The translations under genes were made by a program, and so were the position numbers. A stretch of DNA of 37,036 nt from Candidatus Ventrousia excrementavium (GTDB lineage: Bacteria; Bacillota; Clostridia; Oscillospirales; Butyricicoccaceae): assembly GCA_018714845.1 (NCBI GenBank), contig DVMR01000047.1, forward strand, positions 1 through 37,036. Reading direction: 5' to 3'. Positions 1-7,582 of this stretch are shown piece after piece. Positions within the stretch are counted from its first letter, which is position 1; each line of letters starts with the position of its first letter. The notes beneath the pieces were generated by a model. The model was not told the DNA's origin. It ran no database searches and was given only the letters and a program-made list of their open reading frames with translations.

Positions 1-60
1 CGCCTGCGGCGGGTCCCAAGGACTCTTAGGCTTCGGTATTAGCCTGAACCTCTTCCCCGC

Positions 61-165
61 GCCGGCGCAAATCACAGGGCCCTGCGTCATCCTCGCGAAG
101 CGAGATTGACGCCCCAAGTACATCTCTTCAGCAGGGAAAGGAGTCAGCGGTACAGTCGCCGCGCG
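61..165 (+). repeat. Left arm of a 105-bp inverted repeat
   Basis: This arm matches the reverse complement of 569-673 at about nine positions in ten over its whole length. It contains an internal hairpin: GCGTCA pairs with TGACGC and CTCGC with GCGAG around a GAA loop (about 84-112), and the same hairpin is kept in the other arm. Only meaningless short ORFs cross it. It looks like a non-coding dispersed element (REP/MITE-like). No transposase, target duplication or known family could be confirmed from this window alone. Confidence 0.8.
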
Positions 166-195
166 CGTCGCGACGCCGCGACAGGCCGGCACGCG

Positions 196-217
196 CCGGC
201 AGGTGATTGGCTCCGCC
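196..217 (+). repeat. 22-bp direct repeat, copy 1
   Basis: CCGGCAGGTGATTGGCTCCGCC-type unit. It recurs at 340-361 with one mismatch (GTGATT against GTAATT) in the same orientation. It lies between the left 105-bp arm and the first hairpin and is part of the repeat mosaic. No coding role is visible. Confidence 0.6.
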
Positions 218-297
218 GGTCTCCGAAATTGGTTTGGTCAATTTGGGCGGCGAGCGGAGCGCAAGCGCGGCAAAGGTTACGCAAAGGGCATTTTTTG

Positions 298-327
298 GTA
301 CTTTTTGTTGCTCGTGACAAAAAGTAC
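298..327 (+). repeat. Hairpin element, copy 1
   Basis: GTACTTTTTGT (298-308) pairs perfectly over 11 bp with ACAAAAAGTAC (317-327) around an 8-nt loop. The flank to its left (AAAGGTTACGCAAAGGGC, about 272-289) reappears in inverted form next to copy 2 (about 516-534). The T- and A-rich stem could act as a bidirectional terminator, but no adjacent gene requires one. Confidence 0.7.
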
Positions 328-339
328 ATCCGGCACATA

Positions 340-361
340 CCGGCAGGTAATTGGCTCCGCC
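340..361 (+). repeat. 22-bp direct repeat, copy 2
   Basis: Second copy of the unit at 196-217, 144 bp downstream with one mismatch, just after hairpin copy 1. The two direct copies bracket the stretch containing hairpin copy 1, which suggests a small duplication or nested insertion inside the repeat block. Confidence 0.6.
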
Positions 362-481
362 AACCTTTGACACGGGCCGTGTGGAGCACAAACATTCCTG
401 CGTCCACAGGCGCAAGGGTCTTGACGGGGAGCAGCTGCTGTTGATGTCAGCGCGATGCCGGAAGTCAGCCTGTCTCTGATT

Positions 482-509
482 GTTCTTTTTGTTTGGCGAC
501 AAAAAGAAC
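482..509 (-). repeat. Hairpin element, copy 2 (inverted)
   Basis: GTTCTTTTTGT (482-492) pairs perfectly with ACAAAAAGAAC (499-509) around a 6-nt loop. Compared with copy 1, the third base pair has switched from A-T to T-A, a compensatory change that keeps the stem. With the inverted flanking similarity, this marks a repeated structured element rather than chance. Confidence 0.7.
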
Positions 510-568
510 CAAAAAGCGCCTTTGGTGTAACCTCTGCCGCGCGAACGGCGGGCTGGGCCGCCTTAAGT

Positions 569-673
569 CGCGCGACGACTGTACCGCTGACTCCTTTCCC
601 TGCTAAAGACTTGTGCTTGGGGCGTCAATCTCGCTTCGCGAGGATGACGCCGGACCCTGTGGCTTGCGCCGGC
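569..673 (-). repeat. Right arm of the 105-bp inverted repeat
   Basis: This is the reverse-complement partner of 61-165, in opposite orientation and about 400 bp away. The hairpin core (GGCGTCA and CTCGC, GAA, GCGAG and TGACGCC) is fully retained, while the differences fall mostly in the flanks. The two arms enclose further repeat pieces, so 61-673 behaves as one composite, roughly palindromic block. Confidence 0.8.
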
Positions 674-817
674 GCAAAGAATATAGCCAGGCAGATGTCG
701 AAGACTGGCGTAGCCCGGTGCCTGTCGGCGCTGCCGACCCGGCCCGGAGCAATTTAATGCACGGGGCCCCCGGCGCAAACCAGCGAAACGTTTGCGGTGG
801 GGCGCGCAAGCCGCCGG

Positions 818-1024
818 TTACTTTTTCTTTCTGAGCTTTGTCTTGTTTCCCTTTTCGTCCTGAATATAGGTGTTGTCCAGCACATTCATGACGGTCAGGC
901 GCATTTCATCCAGATACTCCTGCCGCAGCGCGTGCTGCTCCTCGGCCTCGTCGTGGGTGAGCCCCTCGTCGCTTTTGGCCTTTCTGGCCAGAAAATTGAT
1001 GCGGTCAATTTTTTCCTTTTCCAT
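818..1024 (-). CDS. DUF896 (UPF0291, YnzC-like) small protein
   Basis: A 68-residue, highly charged helical protein. The opening MEKEKIDRINFLARK, the central GLTHDEAEEQHALRQEYLDEMR and a basic tail ending in RKKK are the pattern of the DUF896/UPF0291 family (Bacillus YnzC), whose biochemical role is unknown. I chose the ATG at 1024 because GGAGGC stands 6 bases before it; a longer frame starting at 1057 would overlap the preceding gene and lacks family similarity. It is the last gene of a minus-strand run, 10 bases after the deacetylase stop, so it is probably co-transcribed with mutY and the deacetylase. The length is normal for the family. Confidence 0.88.
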   Translation of the reverse strand: MEKEKIDRINFLARKAKSDEGLTHDEAEEQHALRQEYLDEMRLTVMNVLDNTYIQDEKGNKTKLRKKK

Positions 1025-1034
1025 GCTGCCTCCG

Positions 1035-1835
1035 TCAGTTGTGCACTGCCTCTTCAATAATATCGTTCATATCAGCGCTGTAGGGCACGTTGATGCGGAC
1101 AAGCAGCTCAGGGTCATCGAACTGCTGCCCCTGCACCAGCTGAAAGCTGGCGCCCAGATTGCGGTATACGTCAAAGACCGCGCGGTCATAGTCACCGTAA
1201 GGGTACGACATGCCCCAGATGCGTTTTTCGCCCAACTCTCGCTCGAGCGCCGAGACCGAAATCTCGAGCCAGTAGCGCTGCTCGCCCTCGGACAGCGACG
1301 TCGCTTTTTCGTGCGTGTTCAGGTGGGAATAAACATGCACCCGGCCGCTTGCTTCCATTTCACGGCACATGTCCCACGTCAGATGACCGGCCTGCCCCAT
1401 CATCTCGGTGTTGGCGAAAATGTCTGCGTAGACCCCTTTTTCGACCAGAACGGGGTAGGCGATTGTATAATTGGTCTCGTATCCGTCGTCAAGCGTGAGG
1501 ATAAAGTATTTTTCTTCCGGGTCAAACAGCCCCATGCGGTAGGCCCACAAGGAAATGGAGTGATAGCCCGCCTGCTGCAGCTTGTCGATGTCCTCGGCCA
1601 GCTTGTCTGCCGTGGTATACAGGCTGTCCTGCTCGGCGGTCGGCTCGCCCTCTTCCACAAAGGTATGGTACATCAAAATGATGGTGTTTCCGCATTTTTG
1701 AAAGTTGTCGCCTGTTTCAAAGCTGTGCTTTTCTATGTACCGCTGCATTTCAGGGCTGAATGCCTGGGTAAAAAAGCCGTTGCCAAAAAACAGAAACAGC
1801 GACAGTGTCATAGAGAGGATGTTGCTTGCGCTCAT
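1035..1835 (-). CDS. Polysaccharide deacetylase (NodB-fold) family protein, membrane-anchored or secreted
   Basis: A 266-residue protein with a hydrophobic N-terminus (about residues 5-25) that should export or anchor it, followed by a NodB-like domain. The family landmarks are ILMYHTF, the catalytic-base segment TLDDGYETN, a metal-site segment VYSHLNTH (usually SHTxxH) and SYPYGDYD. Known relatives remove N-acetyl groups from peptidoglycan, chitin-like or exopolysaccharide chains in a metal-dependent way; the substrate here cannot be told. The start overlaps the stop of mutY by four bases (ATGA), which indicates translational coupling. Family membership is clear and the specificity is open. 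Confidence 0.85.
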   Translation of the reverse strand: MSASNILSMTLSLFLFFGNGFFTQAFSPEMQRYIEKHSFETGDNFQKCGNTIILMYHTFVEEGEPTAEQDSLYTTADKLAEDIDKLQQAGYHSISLWAYRMGLFDPEEKYFILTLDDGYETNYTIAYPVLVEKGVYADIFANTEMMGQAGHLTWDMCREMEASGRVHVYSHLNTHEKATSLSEGEQRYWLEISVSALERELGEKRIWGMSYPYGDYDRAVFDVYRNLGASFQLVQGQQFDDPELLVRINVPYSADMNDIIEEAVHN

Positions 1836-2914
1836 GGATGGTTGCTCCTTTTTTCGCGGGAAAGTATTTGAAAGGCCGCGCGCTCAAAGCCCTGCAGGGC
1901 CGACGGCAGGGCCATGTCGCGGCGCAGGCGGTCCCAGTCGACCCACTCAAAGGGTCCCCCGGACCCTTCGGCTATGACCAGAAAGCCGTGCATATCCCAT
2001 TCACGATGGGTAAAAATGTGGCGGTAGGCGGGCAGCGGCTCAGCGCTCAGAGGGGTCAGCCCCCACTGCCGGGCCTGCTGCATCGCCTGCTCGGGGCTGA
2101 CATGCCCGGCACAGGCCGGGAACTCCCACAGCCCGGCCAGCAGGCCGCGCGGCGGGCGCTTCTGCAAAGCGGCGCAGCCGCCGGCACACAGCACAAGCAC
2201 CGTGCGCTGCTCAATTTTACGGGGCGCCTGCGCCTTTTTGACCGGCAGCATCGCCTGGCGTCCCTCGGCACGCGCCCTGCACAGTCCGGCCAGCGGGCAG
2301 GACCCGCACTGCGGCTGCCGCGGCAGGCAGACCAGCGCCCCCAGCTCCATCAGCGCCTGGTTGAAGTCACCTGGCCGGTCGGCCGGCTGCTCACGCATGA
2401 CGGCCCGGGTAATGCGCCGCCGGGTGTCGGGCCGGGTAATGTCTCCGTCGTCACCCAGCACACGGGTCATGACGCGCAGGACGTTGCCGTCGACCGCCGG
2501 CACCCGCTCGCCGTAGGCGATGGACGCCACGGCCCCGGCCGTGTACTCGCCGACGCCGGGCAGCTGCAAAAGCTCACGCGCCGTTTTGGGCAGCCTGCCG
2601 CCATACTGCTCGACAATGACCTGCGCGGCGCGGCGCAGATTGCGCGCCCGGCTGTAATAGCCCAGGCCCTCCCACAGCTTGAGCAGGCGGTCCTCAGGCA
2701 CGGCGGCCAGAGCCGCCGCGTCGGGCAGCTCGGCGATAAACCGCAGGTAATAGCCGGTCGCCGCTTCCACGCGGGTCTGCTGCAGCATGATTTCGGAAAT
2801 CCATATTTTATACGGGTCACTCTGACCGCGCCACGGCATTTTGCGCGCCGCCGCGGCATACCACTCAAGCAGCGCCGCGGCCAGCGCGCTTCGCGGCATG
2901 TGCGGCATGATCAT
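1832..2914 (-). CDS. mutY: A/G-specific adenine DNA glycosylase
   Basis: MutY removes adenine mispaired with 8-oxoguanine or guanine and starts base-excision repair. The 360 residues show the whole architecture. The glycosylase domain has the catalytic glutamate in EIMLQQTRVE (about E41), a helix-hairpin-helix LPGVGEYTAGAV (about 118-130) and the catalytic aspartate in VDGNV (about D142). A [4Fe-4S] cluster loop follows with cysteines near 196, 203, 206 and 212 (C-X6-C-X2-C-X5-C), and a C-terminal NUDIX-like domain recognises oxoG. Length is normal. AGGAAGG precedes two in-frame ATGs (2914 and 2908) and either may be used. A good promoter lies just upstream (2944-2972). Confidence 0.96.
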   Translation of the reverse strand: MIMPHMPRSALAAALLEWYAAAARKMPWRGQSDPYKIWISEIMLQQTRVEAATGYYLRFIAELPDAAALAAVPEDRLLKLWEGLGYYSRARNLRRAAQVIVEQYGGRLPKTARELLQLPGVGEYTAGAVASIAYGERVPAVDGNVLRVMTRVLGDDGDITRPDTRRRITRAVMREQPADRPGDFNQALMELGALVCLPRQPQCGSCPLAGLCRARAEGRQAMLPVKKAQAPRKIEQRTVLVLCAGGCAALQKRPPRGLLAGLWEFPACAGHVSPEQAMQQARQWGLTPLSAEPLPAYRHIFTHREWDMHGFLVIAEGSGGPFEWVDWDRLRRDMALPSALQGFERAAFQILSREKRSNHP

Positions 2915-2943
2915 CGTCCTTCCTGCGCTTTGCGCACAAGGGG

Positions 2944-2972
2944 ATTATATCAAATCCTTAAAGTAAAAACAA
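2944..2972 (-). promoter_or_regulatory. Promoter of mutY operon
   Basis: On the minus strand TTGTTT (2972-2967) and TATAAT (2949-2944) are separated by exactly 17 bases. The -10 box lies 29 bases before the mutY start, leaving room for the ribosome site. It should drive mutY, the deacetylase and the DUF896 gene. Confidence 0.75.
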
Positions 2973-2980
2973 CTCCTGAG

Positions 2981-3015
2981 AAATGGAAAGCCGGACCGAA
3001 AAACCCCGGTCCGGC
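2981..3015 (-). terminator. Terminator after proC / LURF-one operon
   Basis: An 8-bp perfect stem (GCCGGACC 2990-2997 with GGTCCGGC 3008-3015) lies 6 bases beyond the stop of the LURF-one gene, followed on the minus strand by a short, interrupted T-run (TTTCCATTTC). It separates this operon from the mutY promoter. The T-tract is weak. Confidence 0.6.
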
Positions 3016-3020
3016 AATGT

Positions 3021-3491
3021 TCAGCTGTCCGAGCACTGCGCCGCGTCGATGGCCAGCGCAATCATCAGCACATACAAAGCGTTTGACGGGTCCTGAACGT
3101 CGAGTACATAGGTGTCAGTCCAGTGAAACAGCTCTTTTGAGATGGTGGCCACCAGCCCGCCCTGCGCGTCGCGCACGGTGTAATCCCACTGCATAAAGTC
3201 GCCGTCAATCTGCCAGCCCATGCAGTCCAGGGTATAACTCGGGCGGAACAGCGTCAGCTCACGGCGGACCGCGCCAATCTCTCGCTCTCCCAGGTACAGA
3301 GCAAAGCGGGGCAGAAAGGTCAGCACCTCTTCGCGCACTGTGCCGATCTCGGCGCCGTCAGGCGAACAGATGACCAGCTTGTGCCCCCAGGCCAGCCTGC
3401 CTTCGACCGTGTAGGCGACGCTGCCGTCCTCGTGGTAAATGTCGTAGCTGTCGAGCCACGAGAAAAAACGCTGCTTGAAAAGAAGCCTCAT
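3021..3491 (-). CDS. LURF-one-related / Tubby C-terminal-like domain protein
   Basis: A 156-residue protein without signal peptide. Its repeated beta-strand pattern (MRLLFKQRFFSWLDSYDIYHEDG at the start, IGTVREEVLTFLPRFALYLGEREIG in the middle, a late WTDTYVLDV strand and a final hydrophobic helix) is that of the LOR/YxjI family, a beta-barrel around a central helix related to Tubby and phospholipid scramblase. Function in bacteria is not established; lipid or membrane association is often proposed. The start overlaps the proC stop by four bases (ATGA), so the two are translationally coupled. I see no catalytic motif. The family call rests on fold pattern and typical phrases rather than invariant residues. 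Confidence 0.8.
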   Translation of the reverse strand: MRLLFKQRFFSWLDSYDIYHEDGSVAYTVEGRLAWGHKLVICSPDGAEIGTVREEVLTFLPRFALYLGEREIGAVRRELTLFRPSYTLDCMGWQIDGDFMQWDYTVRDAQGGLVATISKELFHWTDTYVLDVQDPSNALYVLMIALAIDAAQCSDS

Positions 3492-4297
3492 GATTTTTTG
3501 ACCTCAGCGCTGCGCTGTTCGACCGCGTCGACCGCATCGATGAGCGCGGCGCGCAGCCCGGCGCGTTCGAGCGCGGCCACGCCGGCAATGGTCGTGCCGC
3601 CCGGCGAGCAGACGGCGTCTTTCATGGCGCCGGGGTGGGTTCCAGTTTTGAGATACAGCTGTCCGGTGCCCGCCATCATCTGCGCGGCCAGACGATAGGC
3701 CGCAGCGCGCGGCAGACCGTGCTTGACGGCCCCGTCGCCCAGCGCCTCGAGGAACATGCTGGCAAAGGCGGGGCCGCAGCCGGCCACTGTGCCGGCCGCC
3801 GACGCCTGCTTGGGCCCCAGCACCTCGACAAGCGCCACGCTTGACAGCAGTCCGTGCACCTGTGCATACTGCTCCGCGCTCAGCGAATGGCGTTCTTCGG
3901 CAATGACAATGCCCTCGCCCACGGCGATGGGCGTGTTGGGAATGACGCTCCAGTGCGGCGTGCCGGGAAGCAGGCTTTCCATTTCGTCAAAGCCCCAGCC
4001 CGACGCGACCGACAGGGTCATTTTGGTCCTGAGCACGTCGGCCAGCGGCCCCGCGACCTCGGCGACCAGCCACGGCTTGACGGCAATGACCACAAGGTCC
4101 GCCCCTTCGGCGACCTCGCGGGCTGTGCGGCAGGGGACCATGCCCCGCTGCCCCGTAGTGCGCTGCAGCTTTTCCCAGTCGTGGGCACAGGCCAGCATCT
4201 GCGCAGGCTGCACCGTCTGTTTTCCAATCAGGCCGTCGGCCATGGCCTGCGCCATGTTGCCAAAGCCGATAAATCCTATTTTCAAATCGCTTTTCAT
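3488..4297 (-). CDS. proC: Pyrroline-5-carboxylate reductase
   Basis: ProC reduces pyrroline-5-carboxylate to proline with NAD(P)H, the last step of proline synthesis. The 269-residue product (usual length) opens with the Rossmann motif IGFIGFGNMAQAMADGL. It carries VIAVKPW in the nucleotide-binding half and ends with the family signature HPGAMKDAVCSPGGTT followed by an alanine-rich helical dimerisation domain. I chose the ATG at 4297, which follows an AGGAGGA ribosome site by 5 bases; the frame stays open 192 bases further upstream, but that part has no family similarity. It is translationally coupled to the LURF-one gene downstream. The 124-bp gap before it holds no clear promoter. Confidence 0.95.
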   Translation of the reverse strand: MKSDLKIGFIGFGNMAQAMADGLIGKQTVQPAQMLACAHDWEKLQRTTGQRGMVPCRTAREVAEGADLVVIAVKPWLVAEVAGPLADVLRTKMTLSVASGWGFDEMESLLPGTPHWSVIPNTPIAVGEGIVIAEERHSLSAEQYAQVHGLLSSVALVEVLGPKQASAAGTVAGCGPAFASMFLEALGDGAVKHGLPRAAAYRLAAQMMAGTGQLYLKTGTHPGAMKDAVCSPGGTTIAGVAALERAGLRAALIDAVDAVEQRSAEVKKS

Positions 4298-4421
4298 GCT
4301 TTCCTCCTGCTGTTCTGCGGGCGCGCGGCGCCACGGCGGTCCGGCCATGCGCTGTACAGGCCCGGTCTTTTTTGCGTTTGTTCTGCTTTTCTTATACTGC
4401 GTTCCACAGGGCGTCAGCGCA

Positions 4422-5278
4422 TCAGTCAGCCTGGCTATCAGGATCCCACTCAAAGTGCTCCATCTCATCCCAGGTCTTATACCCATCATCTAGAAGATCA
4501 TCCAGGGAATAGTCAGGATTATCGACTTCCAGAGCGCTGTCTGGGGCTTCATCGTAAGAGCTGCCCGCTGTTTGGAGTTCTTCGCCGCTGTCCCCCTGCA
4601 CGAAAAACGGCGAGGGACAGCTGTAAAGGTATTCCCCGTCTTCACCGTAAAACTCAATGTTGAGCAGATACATGGTGCCATCAGCCTTCAAGGTGAAGTC
4701 ATCCAAATCGTCCTCCATGTTCGGCTCGCCGCCGTCATTTGTTCCAAAAATAAAACTGGCTGGATGGCCGTAGCTGGCGGTTGGAAATTCTCCGCCCTGA
4801 TCCCCGAATGCGATGTTGTGAATTTCTCCGTCAGCGAAAAGCCTGTGATACGGTGTGTTGTCCCCCTCAGTCAAAAAGTACACCCCATCCTTCTGCTCAT
4901 AAGCCACCAAATCAATGTATGTATAGCCTGCCAGCTCGGAAGGTTCAATGATGCAGCTGCCGCCAAGCCCCACATTCCAATACACCCAACTTTGAGCTTC
5001 TCCATCCGCAAAGGCAAATTCATCATTTTCAGTATTCAGCCAGCTGGTCAGTGTAATGGTGCCGTAAACCGTCCCGTCTTCATCATCTATAGTGATGACT
5101 TTTTCCGACCCGTTGCTGTTCTCGGGCTGGCTGGGAGTGGTGTCGGCAGGCTCAGGGGTGCTTTCCGAAGTGCCGGCCGGGTCTGTGTTGACAATCTCTG
5201 TTTTGCCGTCCTGCTCACCGCAAGCGGCGAGGAAACAAACCAGAGCGAGGACAGGGCAAGTATGAACGTTTTCTTCAC
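4422..5278 (-). pseudogene. Lipoprotein of unknown function, frameshifted in its signal peptide
   Basis: A GTG at 5278, 6 bases after GGAGGAG, opens a signal-peptide-like start (MKKTFILALSSL). That frame then degenerates, while the neighbouring frame carries LALVCFLAAC-G, a proper lipobox, and continues as an acidic lipoprotein to 4422. A one-base loss within about 5235-5275 explains it; restoring one base gives a normal lipoprotein of about 285 residues. After the lipobox come a Thr/Pro/Ser/Glu linker, then a beta-rich domain (TVYGTITLTSWLN, WVYWNVGLGG) and an acidic tail rich in Asp/Glu. No family was recognised. The patch is visibly less G+C-rich than its neighbours. The shift could be real inactivation, phase variation or an assembly error. 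Confidence 0.7.
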
Positions 5279-5322
5279 TGTATTCTCCTCCTGTATGGCC
5301 GTAAAGCCTTCTCAACTGTCTT

Positions 5323-6678
5323 TTATTGGCTGCAAAGTAATGCGGCGGTTTCGACATTGGCCGTGCGCGGGAACATGTCAAAAGCGCGTACGCGCGTCAG
5401 GCCATAGCCGCCTTTATCGCACAGAATGGCCGCATCGCGCGCCAGGCTGGCGCAGTCGCAGGCAATATAGACGACGCGCGCCGGCGCCATCTGCAAAATG
5501 GCGTCAATGGTGCGCCCGTCAATCCCCTTGCGCGGCGGGTCGACGACGATGACATCAGGGCGCAGGCCCTCGCGCGCCAGCTGCTGGGCCGCCTGACCGG
5601 CGTCTGCACACAGAAACCGGACATTGTCCATGCCGGCCCGGCGCGCGTTTTCCCGGGCGTCTTCCACAGCCTGCGGCACAATCTCGGCGCCGATGGCGCG
5701 CCCGGCCCGCTCGGCCAGGTGCAGCGTGATGGTGCCGATGCCGCAGTACAAATCAAGCGCCGTCTGCGACCGGTCCAGCCCGGCCATGTCGACGGCCTCA
5801 CGGTACAGCGCCTCGGCCTGCGGATGGTTGACCTGATAAAAAGACAGCGGCGACAGCGCAAAACCCCATGTCCCCAGCCGGTCATGCAGGCGCTCCTCGC
5901 CCCACAAAACCGACGCCGTCCGTCCCATCAGACGGTTGGTCCGCTCGGGGTTGACCGAGACCAGAATACCCCGCAGGTCCGGGCAGGCGCCGCAGCACTG
6001 CCCGATGAGCTGCCCCGGGTCGGGGACCCGGCCCGTGCGGGTGATAAGACACAACTGGCTGCCCTGCTCGCCGGTGCGCACAAAGATGCTGCGCAAAAGT
6101 CCGGTATCGCTCGTTTCGTCATAGGGTTCGACGTGGTTCAGGTCCGCCCAGCGGCAGACGGCGCGGGCCAGCGCGCAGGCGCGCGGGTCCTGAATAAGGC
6201 AGCGCTCAATGGGGACGATGTCGTGGCTGCGGCTGCGGTAAAAGCCAAAGACCATCCGGCCGTCCTTTTTGCCGACGGGAAAAATCGCCTTGTTGCGGTA
6301 GCCGGCAAGCTGCGGCGACGCCTCAACAGGCGGCACCTCGACATCGAACCCGCCGATGCGGCGCAGGGCGTCTTCAACCCGCCTGCGTTTGAGCCACAGC
6401 TCTTCTTCATAAAACAGGTGCTGAAAATCGCAGCCGCCGCAGCGGGGAAAAACCGGGCACTTGGATTCCGTTCGGTGCAGCGACGGCTCGAGAATCTGCT
6501 CGAGCCTGCCGTAAGCGCGGTTTTTCAGCACCTTGACAATGCGCACGGTGCAGCGGTCGCCGCGCGCCGTCTCAGGCACAAAAACCGGCACTCCATCCGC
6601 GCGCAGCACCCCCAGACCTTCCGAGGTATAGCCCTCGATCACACCGGTGACGAGGTCGTTTTTCACAAGCCCGCTCAT
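5323..6678 (-). CDS. rlmD: 23S rRNA (uracil-5-)-methyltransferase, RlmD/RumA family
   Basis: This enzyme methylates C5 of a uridine in 23S rRNA (U1939 in RlmD; some Firmicute homologues also U747) using S-adenosylmethionine. The product has about 451 residues. It starts with a TRAM RNA-binding domain (residues 5-60), then iron-sulfur cysteines in CPVFPRCGGC (about C74, C80, C83) with the fourth in IVPIERC. The SAM-binding LDLYCGIGTITLHLA, the VVDPPRKG loop and the nucleophile region YIACDCASLARD follow. The usual text of that last motif is SCNP; the cysteine is kept although the neighbours differ. The ATG at 6678 overlaps the upstream stop by four bases (ATGA); an ATG 12 bases earlier is the alternative. 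Confidence 0.93.
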   Translation of the reverse strand: MSGLVKNDLVTGVIEGYTSEGLGVLRADGVPVFVPETARGDRCTVRIVKVLKNRAYGRLEQILEPSLHRTESKCPVFPRCGGCDFQHLFYEEELWLKRRRVEDALRRIGGFDVEVPPVEASPQLAGYRNKAIFPVGKKDGRMVFGFYRSRSHDIVPIERCLIQDPRACALARAVCRWADLNHVEPYDETSDTGLLRSIFVRTGEQGSQLCLITRTGRVPDPGQLIGQCCGACPDLRGILVSVNPERTNRLMGRTASVLWGEERLHDRLGTWGFALSPLSFYQVNHPQAEALYREAVDMAGLDRSQTALDLYCGIGTITLHLAERAGRAIGAEIVPQAVEDARENARRAGMDNVRFLCADAGQAAQQLAREGLRPDVIVVDPPRKGIDGRTIDAILQMAPARVVYIACDCASLARDAAILCDKGGYGLTRVRAFDMFPRTANVETAALLCSQ

Positions 6679-7523
6679 GATGGCATCCACTGCTCGTCCA
6701 TGCTGCCCGCAAGCTCGTCATAGGGAATGTCAAAGCGCTGAACGCCGCTGACATAGGGGCCGATGGTATAGGTCTGCCAGTACAGGGTCAGGCCGGAATC
6801 GGTCAGCGCAAAGCAGAGCGGGTCAAAGGAGTCCATGAGCAGAGTCTCGTAATTTTCAAAATACAGGTCCGGCTGCGCGTCGAGCTTGCGCTGCGCAATG
6901 TCCAGCACCTTTTCGCGAATCAAATCGAGCACCGCCTGCTCGTCCATGGACGAAAACAGGGTAAAGACCGACATGCGTCCGCCATTCTGGGCGTCAAAGG
7001 TCTCGGCCAGCATGGCGTAAGACGGATGGATGCCGCCGGTCGACTCGTACTGGTCGCGGATGACCGAAAAAACGGCGTCATCCATCCGGGTCAGCTGATA
7101 ATCGCTTTCCAGCGCATAGGGGCTGAAGACCCCGCCGCTTTCTTTGGCCCACGCCATGCCCTCGCGCGCTGTTTCGGTCAGCATGGTCTCGCAGTAATAC
7201 CGGATGTCCTCAAGCCAGACATCATAGTAGGCGGCGATCTGCTCCATGGCCTCGCTGCCCGATGGGCTGGGCGCCGTCACGCTGACACGCAAAAGCTCTT
7301 CGCCGTTTTCATCCGTATAGGTTTCAGACAGCGTCAGCTCGTCAACTGTCACCTCAGGCTCGTCGTCGGGCTGCGGTTCGGGGTCGGGCTGCGGGTCAGG
7401 CTGCGGCTCTGGGTCCACGACCGGGGGATCGGGCTCGGGTTCTTCCTGCCTGTTGCAGCCGAACAGCGACAGGCACAGCAGCAAAGCCAGCAGCAAAGCG
7501 GTCAGCTTGTGGGATTTTTTCAC
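6675..7523 (-). CDS. Lipoprotein with DUF3298 / RsiV-like domain
   Basis: A 282-residue lipoprotein. A lysine-bearing start and a leucine-rich core end in the lipobox LFGC, predicting a lipidated Cys23. Residues 24-60 are a low-complexity Pro/Asp/Glu/Gln spacer. The remainder resembles the DUF4163/DUF3298 domain found in RsiV, the anti-sigma factor that binds lysozyme, and in PdaC. Landmarks are the central STGGIHPSY with ETFDAQNGGRMS, a helix with LIREKVLDIAQ, and the C-terminal YTIGPYVSGVQRFDIPYDEL. There is no cytoplasmic sigma-binding part and no sigma factor gene nearby, so an anti-sigma role is not supported. It is coupled by ATGA overlap to the rRNA methyltransferase. Confidence 0.82.
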   Translation of the reverse strand: MKKSHKLTALLLALLLCLSLFGCNRQEEPEPDPPVVDPEPQPDPQPDPEPQPDDEPEVTVDELTLSETYTDENGEELLRVSVTAPSPSGSEAMEQIAAYYDVWLEDIRYYCETMLTETAREGMAWAKESGGVFSPYALESDYQLTRMDDAVFSVIRDQYESTGGIHPSYAMLAETFDAQNGGRMSVFTLFSSMDEQAVLDLIREKVLDIAQRKLDAQPDLYFENYETLLMDSFDPLCFALTDSGLTLYWQTYTIGPYVSGVQRFDIPYDELAGSMDEQWMPS

Positions 7524-7549
7524 GTAGAGAGCTCCTTTCTGTTGCGGGG

Positions 7550-7576
7550 AAAACGGCCTGCCCGGCCAGGCAGGCC
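7550..7576 (-). terminator. Terminator after the S9 peptidase pair
   Basis: GGCCTGCC (7555-7562) and GGCAGGCC (7569-7576) form an 8-bp stem 6 bases past the stop of the first peptidase gene. On the minus strand the stem is followed by GTTTTCC. An overlapping alternative stem (GCCCGGCC with GGCCGGGC) shares the same bases. Confidence 0.6.
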
Positions 7577-7582
7577 GGGCAG

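Larger units (their letters stand above)
1..817. other. Gene-free stretch filled with repeats
   Basis: No believable gene is visible here. The open frames are short, arginine/serine-rich translations of the repeats and lack a sound ribosome site. Apart from the repeats listed separately, a small stem (CGCAAAC 774-780 with GTTTGCG 790-796) lies just beyond the stop of the DUF896 gene, but it has no T-run and is at best a weak terminator. The first 60 bases show nothing recognisable. Confidence 0.7.

Noticed and set aside
106..834. Several short ORFs on both strands at the left end
   Set aside because: They translate the repeat mosaic, overlap each other on both strands, lack ribosome sites and resemble no protein family.
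4298..4489. N-terminal extension of proC
   Set aside because: The extra 64 codons carry no family similarity, while a strong ribosome site and the Rossmann motif fit the start at 4297.
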